In this document: piece by piece, positions 1 through 11,700 of the stretch
Numbering within the stretch: the first letter of the stretch is position 1
Layout of the letters: every line of letters begins with the position of its first letter
From: Xanthostigma xanthostigma
Lineage: Eukaryota > Arthropoda > Insecta > Raphidioptera > Raphidiidae
Reading direction: 5' to 3'
Assembly (NCBI GenBank): GCA_963575645.1
Contig: OY754470.1
Span: 47,275,201 to 47,339,200, forward strand
Length of the DNA stretch: 64,000 nt
Notes under the pieces: generated by a model
The model's database searches: none
What the model saw: only the letters and a program-made list of their open reading frames with translations
What the model was told of the DNA's origin: nothing
Made by a program: the position numbers and the translations under genes

Positions 1-322
1 AAAAGTGGTTCCCAAACTTATTGGGCCTTCCGCCCCCTTTTTCCAGGGAAAATAGTACTCAGCGTCCCCTGTAAATAATTTTTTTTTTAATTTTAATAGA
101 AATTAAACAGGAAGATATATGTATTAATGTTTCTACCTTTTTCGTAAAATACAGTAAAGAAAGGTGTAAATTAGAAACATTGAATTTTGAAATTATGAAA
201 CTATTTATTGAACTCAGTATTCATAGCCCCCAAATGCACCTGTGGCCATCACCGCCCCCCCTGGATCGCTGTAGCACCCGTCAGGGTGGGGGGGGGGGTA
301 GCGCTCTCTTTGGGAATCACTG
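1..322. mobile_element. hAT-like short element, left end at window edge
   Basis: AGTGGTTCCCAAACTT at 4-19 is mirrored by TTTGGGAATCACTG at 309-322, with G/C runs between. This CAGTGG-type inverted end is usual for non-autonomous hAT elements. The right 8-bp flank is GTGTACCA; the left flank lies outside the window, so the target duplication cannot be tested. Confidence 0.5.
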
Positions 323-2082
323 GTGTACCATATTTGTTTATTTATGAAGAATAAAATGAGGAATTATCAAATTGTTGAGATTTCGACGACTGAATATGCT
401 TTATAAATTAGTATGGTGTTATCGATAATGTCTGATCATAAGTCTGACTCGTAATCTTTCGATAACATTTATCTTTTCGCAAAACGCACGTAATTTTCTT
501 AATATAGAATATATAAACACTTACAGATGTTCTAATTAAATTATTATATTTTTTTAACAATGAATTAATTAATTATTAAATATTAACAATCAGTATGTTT
601 AGATTCCTTATAATACAGTCAAAATAAGCATTTCAATTTACTATATAGAGCTGAAACTTGGTACAGGTTTTAAGTACACTATTACAAACAAAATATCAAA
701 AATCCCGACCGATCCTACATCTGCTTTAAAATGTATTCAAGGTCAAAGATCAAAAGTATCGACTTTTTGCACTTTTCTCGTAAACGGTAAATGCTATCTA
801 AAAATAGGTAAAACAAAAGTTATAGATCATGAAATTGTCTATAACATTTGTTCTTATACTTTTTCCTCTACGAATCATTATTCCTGAGATATCGTGATTC
901 CAAAAGTTGAAAAAATCGTGTTCTGTAATGTGCACCTGTAGGTAGCATACTCGGCGCATTTTTTTAACATAATTTCCCAGTTACGGATATTTCACGATAT
1001 TTTCGATGTTAAAAGCAATAATACTTTAAATACATTTCTCAATATTTTTATTTTTTTCTAATTAAAAAATTTTGTGTTTATGAAAAATCGTTCAAATAGC
1101 ATATAATTTTAGCCAAATAATCGGGGCGTTTCATAAAAACGTCTGACAACGCTGGTACAGGAGATATATCAAGAAAGTGCTCGTATTATATTATTTAAAA
1201 TAATATTTAAATTTGCTTTGTTAACGATTAGGTTTTAATTATAAATTTTAAATTTTGTGTGAATGTTAATAGTTTTTTTAATATAATAGACAATAAAAAT
1301 TTATAAGTAAATCTCCTTGAAGTAGGTACACGGTATGTTTTTCTAAAACCGGTTTTGTAACCTTAGTAATTCAAATATTTACCCTTTGTAATTTGTCTAG
1401 GTTCTAGAATAACAATGCAATTTTTTTCCGGTGATGACGTTAAAAAGAACTGGAAAACAAGCGAAGCACGTTGGTTAATTAGTTCTCACTTCGAATCGTT
1501 CGGTTGATTCAGTGAAACAATCGCAACTATTAGAAAACAAGAATAAATTATCACCCGCGTGTTGCATTGCAAAAAAATTCTAGATTGATGTTTTTTTATA
1601 GCAGAATTCAATTGTTTAGCTTACAGAGAATAAAACGTCTTTTTTGTGTTTTGTTTAAGACCAACGATATAGCTTGACTATTTTGGCCCAGCATAGATTC
1701 ATATTTGCAATTGTAAATCTTATTTTTAATAATTAAATTGAAAATCGAATAATTCAGTATTGTTCCATTTTTCGCCGATTAATGGGGAAGGACAATTTCT
1801 CCGCATTTTTTCGTTTTTAAAACTTTCAATAAATGAAAAAGTTACAGTTAATTAAAAATTGACCACATATCGAACAAGGCGTGACGTCATTAGTCTGCAG
1901 TCTACGTACAAGCAACAAGAAGACTAATTAGTAAATGGCACCTATCTATCAAAATAAATCCGTTACTAAGCTACTAAATTTTCAAAAAAATATTAAAAAT
2001 GGCAAATACAGATGTGCATAGAAAACGAAATACATTGATGTATTATGCAACTATGGATATACGTCACTTTATTGTCACGAAG
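323..2082. other. AT-rich stretch without identified gene
   Basis: No ABC-transporter exon (Walker A or signature motif) could be read here in any + frame, although it lies upstream of a truncated ABCG gene. Around 650-1000 the text resembles degenerate repeat sequence. Nothing else is supportable. Confidence 0.4.
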
Positions 2083-2351
2083 TCTGTAACCAGGAGACCC
2101 AGCTCGAGCGTAGCGGTGGATCGATATCTGTCGCATGAACCAATATGGCGTCAGATTCTGGGCAACGCACACACGTTAATGGCTGACATGTTTATAGTGT
2201 CTGTGAAGTTAACTTTGGTAACTATGGCTTAAACAGGTGGAAAGGACCGAAGTTTGCCCAGGTAGTAATAACAGCTCCATCTCGCGTGCGCCAGAAAATG
2301 GTCCGTCTCGAAACGCAGCAAGCATAGGAAGCTAGGTCTCCTTGTTACAGA
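2083..2351. repeat. Short inverted-repeat pair
   Basis: TCTGTAACCAGGAGACCCAG at 2083-2102 is matched in reverse at about 2331-2351 with two mismatches. The 200 bp between are richer in GC than the surroundings. An open frame at 1999-2232 overlaps one arm and shows no recognisable domain. This may be a small foldback element or a remnant of one. Confidence 0.4.
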
Positions 2352-2837
2352 CTATTTACGGTGTTAATACGCAGTTGGTATAAAATAGGGTTCCCGGAAA
2401 GCACGATAACAAGACCCCCAAAAGTAGACTATTTATCGCATAATATTACCATCTGTTTCTTTTGAGTTTATCATAATCTGTCAGATATTTTTATTTTTTG
2501 AAAGTATGATTGGATATTTGTAATAACATGCCTTACATTGTTTGATTTATATTATACAGATTTTAATTGTGTAAAAAATGATAATCTGATTTTTATTGTG
2601 TTTTGTTTGTTGCCGGTTTTTCATTACAGCTGTGAAAACATTAATTAATTTGCGTCATTTAGTACGTGTTGAGTACAGATGCACTCCAATAGTCGGAAGT
2701 ACACATAATATTTACTATTACGAGGGGCAAAAAAAAAACATTCAACTGTTATGCTGAAATAAGCTAAAAATTTGCTGTAAATCACATTTTTGTTCGCGCT
2801 ACTTACATATTACTTTTGTTTTTAGTGTAATCCATAC

Positions 2838-3225
2838 TAGCATTAAGTATAAATGCAAAAGTAACTCTATCTGTATGTCTGTTACGATTTCTCTGCCAAA
2901 CCACTGAGCCGATTGTGGTGAAATTTAATATGGAGTTAGTTTGAAGCCTGGGGAAGGACGTAGGTCACTTTTTTTCAAAATAAAATTTCTACGGGAATGA
3001 AGTGGGTAATATTGTATGAAGTTACACTTTCACGGTCAGACCGTCGGGCCGATTGTGATGAAATTTAATATATAATATGGAGATAGTTTTCCCAAACTTT
3101 CTTTTCTCATAGACCACTTTCAAAATTTTGCTGGCTCCGGTGAACCCCTACATTTCTACCATATTTCCGAAACTCGACAAAAAATGTGAAGATTAGATCT
3201 AACTATGGAATTTTGCGTTACGGCT
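2838..3225. repeat. Interspersed-repeat remnant with two similar sub-blocks
   Basis: Two related blocks (around 2890-2945 and 3035-3090) share the text GCCGATTGTGRTGAAATTTA followed by ATATGGAG and TAGTTT. This style of sequence (a CTGTCTGTT run, then ACC-ACTGA-CCGAT) is common at ends of insect repeats. The class is not resolved. Confidence 0.4.
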
Positions 3226-3245
3226 AAATTCCAACCACGAATGGA

Positions 3246-3428
3246 GAGTTTTCTAAATAAAGTAAGTGAGAATTGATTGGTTAATTAATTAATTGATTGT
3301 GCTGTGAGTGGATGTCAAAAAAGTAAAGTTTTTCAATCAAAAAAGTGATTCCATCCAACTTTACTTTTTTGACATCTACTCACAGCATAAGGAACCAATC
3401 AATTCTCACTTATTTCATTTAGAAAACT
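3246..3428. repeat. Foldback (hairpin) element
   Basis: Arms at about 3246-3331 and 3359-3428 are near-perfect reverse complements. They share GTCAAAAAAGTAAAG, AGTGAGAATTGATTGGTT and the outer GAGTTTTCTAAAT. The left arm carries an extra TTAATTAATTAATTGATT. No coding capacity. Confidence 0.65.
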
Positions 3429-3900
3429 CCCCACTCGGAGTGGTAAAAATAAAATGAAAAAAAGTATATTTTTTTGTGTTGTATTTATTCAAATATGTAA
3501 CAAGTAACAGTCGCTGAGCCTCTTAAAATATCTGTCTACATTGATAGGTAAAGTCAAGCCAACATTTTAGTTCTTCACTATCGAAAGCAGATACATTCTC
3601 GTGGAAATTTATGAATTTCCTATAACAGAGCTATGGGATTTTTTGCTGAATCGGTTTAACATTATGTTTGTCTGTTAAAAATTTTATCTTATCACTATCA
3701 TTCATATCTTATATACTATTTAATTACTCTGATTTCAACGTTATACTCGTAAATCGTAATTGTAATGAGTTGTTGATATTTAATTACGTGCGAACGCAAA
3801 GACGTGTCGTTATTGCCCACGAGAAAAATCTGGAAGATCTGCAAGCTAATCTCATAATTCTCTTATTAGAAGCATAATATCTGCTTTGAAGACATATCGA

Positions 3901-4040
3901 TAGCTTGGTGTAACGCGATTGATAGATAGATAGATGCTGCTGTCATCGGTTCGAATCCAGTCTCGGCGCACGGATGTTTTGTGATGTTTAATTATAGGTT
4001 AATGGCCTAGTTGCGGAGCGTCTATAAACCACAATAAATA
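3901..4040 (+). repeat. tRNA-derived SINE-like repeat
   Basis: A box B sequence GGTTCGAATCC sits at 3948-3958, about 40 bp after a box A-like TAGCTTGGTGTAACGCGATT at 3901. A non-tRNA body and an AATAAATAATTT tail follow. No full cloverleaf can be drawn, so this is not a functional tRNA. Confidence 0.5.
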
Positions 4041-5509
4041 ATTTAAAAAATAGATTTTCTTTTAGCTTATAATAGGATGACAGTTTGGCACGCAAGTGAA
4101 TATTTTTAATTTCTTAGTACAATGAGAAGTTATTGTAATGGGCCCGAAAATCGGAATAAAAAATTTAAACAGTTTTATGTTTCAAAGTCCCTACACTTCT
4201 TTTTAATTTAATTTCGAAAAGATCTACGTACGTATCATGTAAGTGGTCACTTCTTTCTAAGACAAAATCTTTAGAATAAAAAATGATATCGACTACATTA
4301 GGCTGCCAATCAACGCGTATTAACGTAGATATGATCTGAAAGAAATGTTTTCAAAATCGGCTTAGCCGTTCCTTTTTTACCAAATAGACTGAAAAAGTAG
4401 CTTTTACAAAACTCGTGAATTAAAAATTATGATGCCAATAGAAGTACTGACGTAATTATGATCTGAAAGGATTCTTTTTCAAAATTGGTCAGTTGTTCTT
4501 TGTTTAAAGTAAAAAGACTTCAAAAAAGCAGATTTTACACAATATCTCGCGAACAAAAAATTAAATCGACATCAAGTAGTGTAGAGAAGCATATAGGAGA
4601 TAATGATAACCGAATCACCGATTTGATACGGTGGGAACTTGGACTATTAGTAGATATGCCCAATAACCATTAGTACAATTAATAATTATATCTTGACTTG
4701 GTAACATTGTAGGAATTGTCGCGATCTTATCAATCAAATTCTTTATCTAACGAGACGCCGCTCAATTATATTATATAATATTTTATTAATTAATTATTAT
4801 TGATTTGATTTAAAACGCTACATTGTAGGCCTCCACTAGAGATATAATAATGTATTGTTTACGTTCAATTTGTATCTAAAACCATCTGTCTATGTTGCCC
4901 TGATATTCAGTACACCTGAACTGAATGTTACAATGCCGCATTTTTTTTAGTTCTTCAAAGCTGATATTAGGACATTTGGAGCAAACTTTTCGCTTTAAAA
5001 AATTATTACTTACATTGAAACATACTTACAGAAGCAGTTTTCTTCAAAAGAACGTTGATTTCTGTCGGAATTTTACGCAGTCAGTTAGCGCTTTATAAAT
5101 GTGCTGAATTTAAAATACCAAAAAATAATTTTATTTGCGGGTTCGAATAAATTTTATTGAGATTTAAAATTTACCAAATTACTATGTATAATAATAAGAA
5201 AAATAAATTTACTGTATTTAGAATTATTTTATTAAATAAAAAAAAAAAAAATAGAAAAGTCGAGCGCATTTTCGAAAATCCGCATAAGAAGAGGGAAAAT
5301 AAAATAATTTCTAAGGAGTTCTCAGCGAACTTTTATTTTAAATTTAATTTTGGTCTTTCTGCGGACGGATGAATATTTGAAAATCGTTTTTGTGGACCGT
5401 CAAAATATCGAAATCGATTTTTTTCACCATTACCTATTTTCATTCGTATGCTCGGTTATAAAATAATAATAATTAATGACTCAACTGTAATTAATTAAAT
5501 TATTTTTAG
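4041..5509. other. Intron of the ABCG gene, no recognised exon
   Basis: AT-rich sequence leading to the polypyrimidine-AG at 5501-5509. The small open frames here carry no conserved domain. Near-repeats of AATCTG-type phrases (GATATGATCTGAAAG at about 4328 and TATGATCTGAAAG at 4457) suggest a decayed local duplication. Confidence 0.4.
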
Positions 5510-5748
5510 TGGTTTGGACAGCGCTACATCAAAACAATGTGTGGCTTTATTAAAACAATTGGCTCAAGAAGGCCGGACAATAATCTGTACGATTCATCAG
5601 CCCAGTGCGTTGCTATTAGAAATGTTTGACCATTTATACACCATAGCAAATGGTTCCTGTATCTATCAAGGCTCAATCAAAGGCCTGATTCCATATTTGA
5701 GCGAACTAAATCTCAACTGTCCAGCTTATCACAATCCTGCCGATTATT
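5510..5748 (+). CDS. ABCG exon a: D-loop and H-loop of the ATPase domain
   Basis: The acceptor is TTTTTAG at 5503-5509 and the donor is GTAAGT at 5749. It encodes the end of the nucleotide-binding domain: D-loop SGLDSATS (the Ser codon is split), then the switch histidine in CTIHQPS and a [10 protein letters not shown] stretch. It ends in NPADY, the conserved lead into the linker. Confidence 0.93.
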
Positions 5749-8700
5749 GTAAGTAAAATTGATATCTTTTGATCTCTCTCATGCCGTCATGCCCCCTCTA
5801 CGCAACCGCTCTCGACTCTTTCGTGTGTGCGCGCGCGCGTTTATCAACTATAGTACATTTGACACGTTCACCGCTTGTATATGTCACCGGGATATTGTCA
5901 AACCCGTGATATTATAATTTCACTTAGTGAAATTATAATATCACGAATCTTTGTCAATCGTGATATTGTAATTTTACTAGTGAAATTACAAAATCACGGA
6001 TTTGACAATATCCCGGCGACATATACACACTTTGTTTTTGCTACAGGGTGAAATTTAGTTACTAGAATTTCACTTAAATGTAGGTATGTTTTACATCTGC
6101 CAAGCGTCCTCCGACGGCTATTTTCTTTTTCAATTTACAGTTTGTTTTTATTTTGAAGGCCACGCTTTCGAAATAAACGAAAAGTGTAAAATTAAAATCT
6201 TATAGTAAAATGCGGTTCTTATCCTGGTTCTGATTAAATAAACTTTTATTGTGTTTTATTTATTTTGTATAAAGATAATTGATAATATTTATTATTTCTG
6301 TTTTAATCTTTGTTGCGTTATTCACGAACACATAGGCAAATGCAATTTAATTATTATAAGAGTTGATTGCGTACTCAAAATTGCGATTAAAAAACATGCT
6401 GTTTTTAGTTTTAGAAGTGGCGACAGGAGAATATGGTGACCATCTTGAATCGTTGGTTAGAAAATCAGAAAATGGCAAAAACAAAGACTGGAGAAAAAAG
6501 CAAAATAGTAGAGATACTCTACAAGCATATAGTCTTAGTCATGTTGGTAAGCGAATTCATTGATTTATTCATTGATCTTTGAGCTAGTAAATTCATTGAC
6601 TAAAGGCCGCTGCACACGAGGCTAGAAACGCTGCTTGCAGTTCTGCTGGCAGGTAGGCTGGGAACGAAGCTAGAAATGACGTCACTGCGGACTCGCCTGC
6701 TAGCTTACAATATAAGTTTTAAAATTAGAACAGGGGCTATTTTCCTTGCTAGGTCCGCTGCTAGGTATATGAGCAAGAACCAATCAGGAAGTTCAGTATC
6801 TTGCCACGTAGCGTGTCACTTGAGTGTCGCTATATAGAGTTTACACTGTACCTCCATAACATTGTTAAGAAGTTTCGAAGCCTTTGTGGAACAGACAACT
6901 ATCAGACAGCATAACTATCTTTCTAGAAGTTCTTGAATTTATACTGCTTCTAATAAGTTTTAAACCATTAGCCGTGGAAGTGGATGCGTAATTTTATGAG
7001 ATAAAAAAAACTACAGTAAACCCTCGTTAACACGAACACGGTTAACACGAATTTCGGTTTAACGCGAACAAAAATTTGCTCTCGACAATGGTCACATAAG
7101 CTTTAATGTAATTATGTTCGGTTAACACGAACCCTCGTTAATACGAACTTCGAACAACTTTTTCGTCCCTTCACGGTTAATTATCGGATAATACGAACTA
7201 CAAAAATTCTCAAATCATATATTTTGATCATTTTGGTTAATGCATATACAATACAACTAAAAGAAAAGATTCGCTTAAGGGATTACAAAAGTAATTAACT
7301 CACATTCTAAAAATAGACAAAGGACTGAGAGATTAAAAATTCACTCGAAATCCTATTAATAGAAACATACCTCAAAATTTTGAATGTGCACAGAAACTCC
7401 GACCAACTTATCGTCAAAACAATATTGAAATGTATTTTGTAAACAAATAAAATCAAACTTTCAAACTCAGATAATATTTAAGAACATTTAATGTTATTAG
7501 ATAATTTATAATAAATAATTATTCAATGTTTACTTAAAATAAATCATGATTTGACACTTAAAAAATGACTGTATTTTATGCCATACTCGGTTTACACGAA
7601 CTCCCACATAACACGAACTTTTTGCCTGATTTTTACGAGTTCGTGTTAACGAGGTTTTACTGTATTATTTTTAAAGAAATTTCCGTTACAGATAAAATGA
7701 TGCAAAGCGGTTTAATGACTCCAGTTTGTGCTCCTTCTATAACGGATCCTCCGCAGAAGAAATCTTCCTCCAGCGGTTGCTGGATGACAGATCCGCATTA
7801 TCCAACAACATTTGTAACTCAATTTTCAATACTCCTGCAGAGGACAGTTTTAATTTTGTCACGAGATCGGGTCTTGACCTATACTAGATTTTTTATCCAT
7901 TTGGTAATTGCGGCGTGCATTGGCGTTTTATATTTTCGAATTGGAGAAGACGCGACCTATGTTAGGGATAATTTCAATTATATCTTCTTCTCAGTTATGT
8001 TTTTGATGTTCACATCGTTTAATTCAATGACTTTGACATGTAAGTAGCAACCTCTATAAAATAGCTACTTTTCGTAAGTACCTGTATAGGAACCGTGAAT
8101 TTTGATTAAAATTTTGAATTTATTAGTTTTACTTATTCCATCAGATTAAAATTAAAAATATAAAATTTGTTTTCTTAATAAGTAAAAAAAAATTAAATGC
8201 GAACACTGTTTTAACATGTTTACTTTACTTATACAGGGTGATTCCAAAGTTGACGTTATTCTTTCACCTGCGAATAGGGCTTCAACAAATAAGATTTTTT
8301 TCAACGGAGATACAGGGTGTCAAAGTTTTATTAAAAAAAAATTATTAATGACTGCCAAACCACTTGAGATACTTAAGAAAAATTTTGTAGGTGTCAAATA
8401 ATAAAATATTTTTGGGTTGACCAGTGGCGCGCGTAGAAAAAGTTGTTTAATGTTTTTAAGAAAAAAAATGGTACGCCACTGATTTTTCTAAAAATAAAAA
8501 TTGTTGTTGAATTCCGTGTTCAATTCTAAAAAGAAAACCTCTTTTATTATTTTTTGATACGGCGCACCGTTTTCGAGTAAAAAAATAAAAACTTTGACAC
8601 CCTGTATCTCTGTTGATGTTGATACTTCGAAAAAGCGTTAAAGGAAAGAAAATCTTATTTGTTGAAGCCCTATTCGCTAGTGAAAGGATAACGCCAACTT

Positions 8701-11700
8701 TGGAATCATCCTGTATAGAGATATATTGTAGATTATAGACGCTCGACAACAGAAGGGAATTTAAATAGTACGAGTAATAGCTTTAAATACTGATGTACAA
8801 AATTTAAAAATAATTTTATTGATATACTTTAATTTCAGTTCCATTAGAGATTCCAATAGTAGCAAGAGAGCATTTTAATCGTTGGTATTCCGTAAAATCT
8901 TACTATTTAGCTGTATCTGTAGCTGATGTTCCAGTTCAGGTATGTATAATAATTAAATAAAGACTAAACAATTTAGAATAAACAGTATCTATTAACTCTC
9001 TTTTTTCAATAAGGGACTTTTATTTAAAATCGTTACTTATAAAAATTTAAAATAACTGTATGATACAAACAAAGTTTGAATAGTTTTTTATTCAACTCGA
9101 AATTTACTATCCGAAACTGCTGAGAAAATAATAAATTGAAAATGTTAATTGGTGTTAGGTCCAAACAGTTCTTAAAACAAAGCTTTCAGTCTTTGATTCG
9201 GATATCGCCGTGTTTAGATCGTCGTAGTACACTACTGGTTGAAAGTGGCTTTACAACCAATTTTGAACTAAATGAATCAATAAAGGCTAGTATTTAACGC
9301 GGCGACAAATTAATCTGAATTAAGGATTTAAAAAAATAGTAGGTTTGCAGTTGCCGAGGAGAATAGTTTTAAGTAAAAAGTAGCCGCTTAATAATCAGTT
9401 GTAAGCTTTGTTTTAATTTAAACTGGCTTCGAGTTTTTGTTTTGGTAACTAAATTTATTGTTAAGCGGAAACTTGACGGCAGATAAAAAATGCAAAGAAA
9501 CAACATTAATCGTCATCGCATCGACACGACCCCGTAATTGTTTTTTAAAGAGCTCTCCTCAAACGTCCTCCCCTTTTCACTAGTTGTTTTAATACAATCT
9601 TTGTCACCCCAGTGTTGATATATTTTGTCGCCATGTCATTATTTATAGTACCTCGCCTATGATTTCAATTGACTTGTCTAATATGTTCGCTACCTTAAAG
9701 TAGCAGCCATTATTTAGTTGTTATAATACTTTGCGTTTGAAGCTCATCTAATATACAGGGTGAGTTTTAAGTTGATGCTTTATTTTTTACAGCGTGTAAA
9801 AATCAAATAGACGAGCAAATATTTCAAATAGTTTTTTTATTAAGACTCAAAAATAAGAGAGAAACAGCCTTTCGAAGTTTAAATAAATTTTATTAAATTT
9901 TCTTTAATTTTGAGGTCGGTCCTGGGGTTATATTATGTCACTATGGAAATATGTTATTATTACACATGTCAGTTTCAAATAAGCACCAACATACTTGATA
10001 ATAACAACTTATTTCCATAGTGACATAATATAACCCCAGGACCGACCTCAACATTAAAGAAAATTTAATAAAATTTATTTAAACTTCGAAAGTCTGTTTC
10101 TCTCTTATTTTTGAGTTTTGATAAAAAAAAAATTGGTTGTCTGTAAAGTCGGTTTACGGACGATAGTTTTACGTGATAACGTATTCCGTAATACATAAGC
10201 TAAACCTTCCAAAGTTTGGTTTCAATCCGCTTATCCTTGGTGTCGGAATGATAAGAAATGTCAAAAGTGACGTTTGCAACTGTCAAAGTATTATGTTCTA
10301 ATAATAATTAGTTATTCCAATAGTTAACTTAGAAGGCGTTGCATTTCACAAAATACTAATGTCAAAAAATTGAATTAAACATTAGAAATGCAGCCGTTTT
10401 CATGTTAAGACAAGACATACGTTATTTTCTAATTTCCATGTACGGCAAACAAAGACGACCGACCGCGTCGCGTCATGCATTAGACAACATTGCATTTATA
10501 CAGCTATTTTTCTATATAAATTTGTATAAAAAAACTGTTTAGGCAAATTCTGTTATACGAAATCTATGTAAAATGTTCTCCTCTTTCGTTTAAGACTGGT
10601 TTCAAACCGATCTGATTTAAATTGAGCGAGAAATTAGCAAAAAGCACGCACAGGGTCAGGCGGAACGTTACGCGTTAGGAACGTTAGGAACGTTACGTTA
10701 CACTTTTTCGTGCATGCAGTCGGTGTTTTATCAATTTATAAGATTGGTGATTCATCAATTTATAAGACGTTATCACGTCAAAAACTATTTGAAATATTTG
10801 CCCGTCTATTTGATTCTTACACGCTGTAAAAAATAAAGCATCAACTTAAAACTCACCCTGTATTTATTGCCAAAATATTTAATCGCGGCCAAGTTATTTT
10901 TTTAGTTGCAAATAGTCGCCTGGAAAATTATTTCCCATTAATAAATAATTTTTTTTATATTTTTTGCAGATGTTATGCACAGTACTGTACGCGATAATAA
11001 CATTTCTAATGACTTCTCAACCATTCGAACCATTCAGATTGTGGTTGTTTGTAATAATGTGTGTATTAGTTTCTTTGGTGGCACAAAGTTTCGGTTTACT
11101 ATGTGGCAGTATTATGAATATACAGGTAATTTTGTCTTAAAATAGGTAGCCAAAGGCTTCTGCACACGAGGTTGATATAACTACATTGTTAACTCTATAT
11201 AGCGAGCTTCTATTTAACAAAAAACTCCTTAAATCGTAGAAATTGCTTTTAAGGTTTGTTTGGTTTTACATTGTTACCCATATATTGACCCATATATTGA
11301 AACACTCTGTATACCTAACGTAACGACCACTCTCAACAGCGAAACAATGCGTCATTATTTAGATCCCAACAATGGGTTTATTTGTTTGTTATAATTGCCT
11401 ATCACGTGTTGAAGAGGATGATCTTGAGCAGAGCCGGATTAATGACTCTAGAGGCCCTTGGGCACTTGAACGTGTAAGGCCCCTTGCAAGGAATTTTTTT
11501 TTAGGATATTTTCTTTGAATAAAAAATTTAAAAAGACAAAGATTTTATTTGTTGTTTTATAATTAATTCATTGACAAATAGTTACATACATTTTCGTCTC
11601 ATCTTTTTTGAAACGAATTCATCTATGAAAAGTAAACAAATGAAAATCGTTACCTTCGACATTCTTAAGCGCGTATTTTGAATCAATGACTCTTACTTAC

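Noticed and set aside
1999-2232. 77-codon open frame
   Set aside because: Overlaps one arm of an inverted-repeat pair and matches no family I can recognise.
7565-7691. In-frame extension of ABCG exon c upstream
   Set aside because: This part is pogo-like transposon sequence; the TTACAG acceptor at 7691 and matching split codons with exon b set the exon start.
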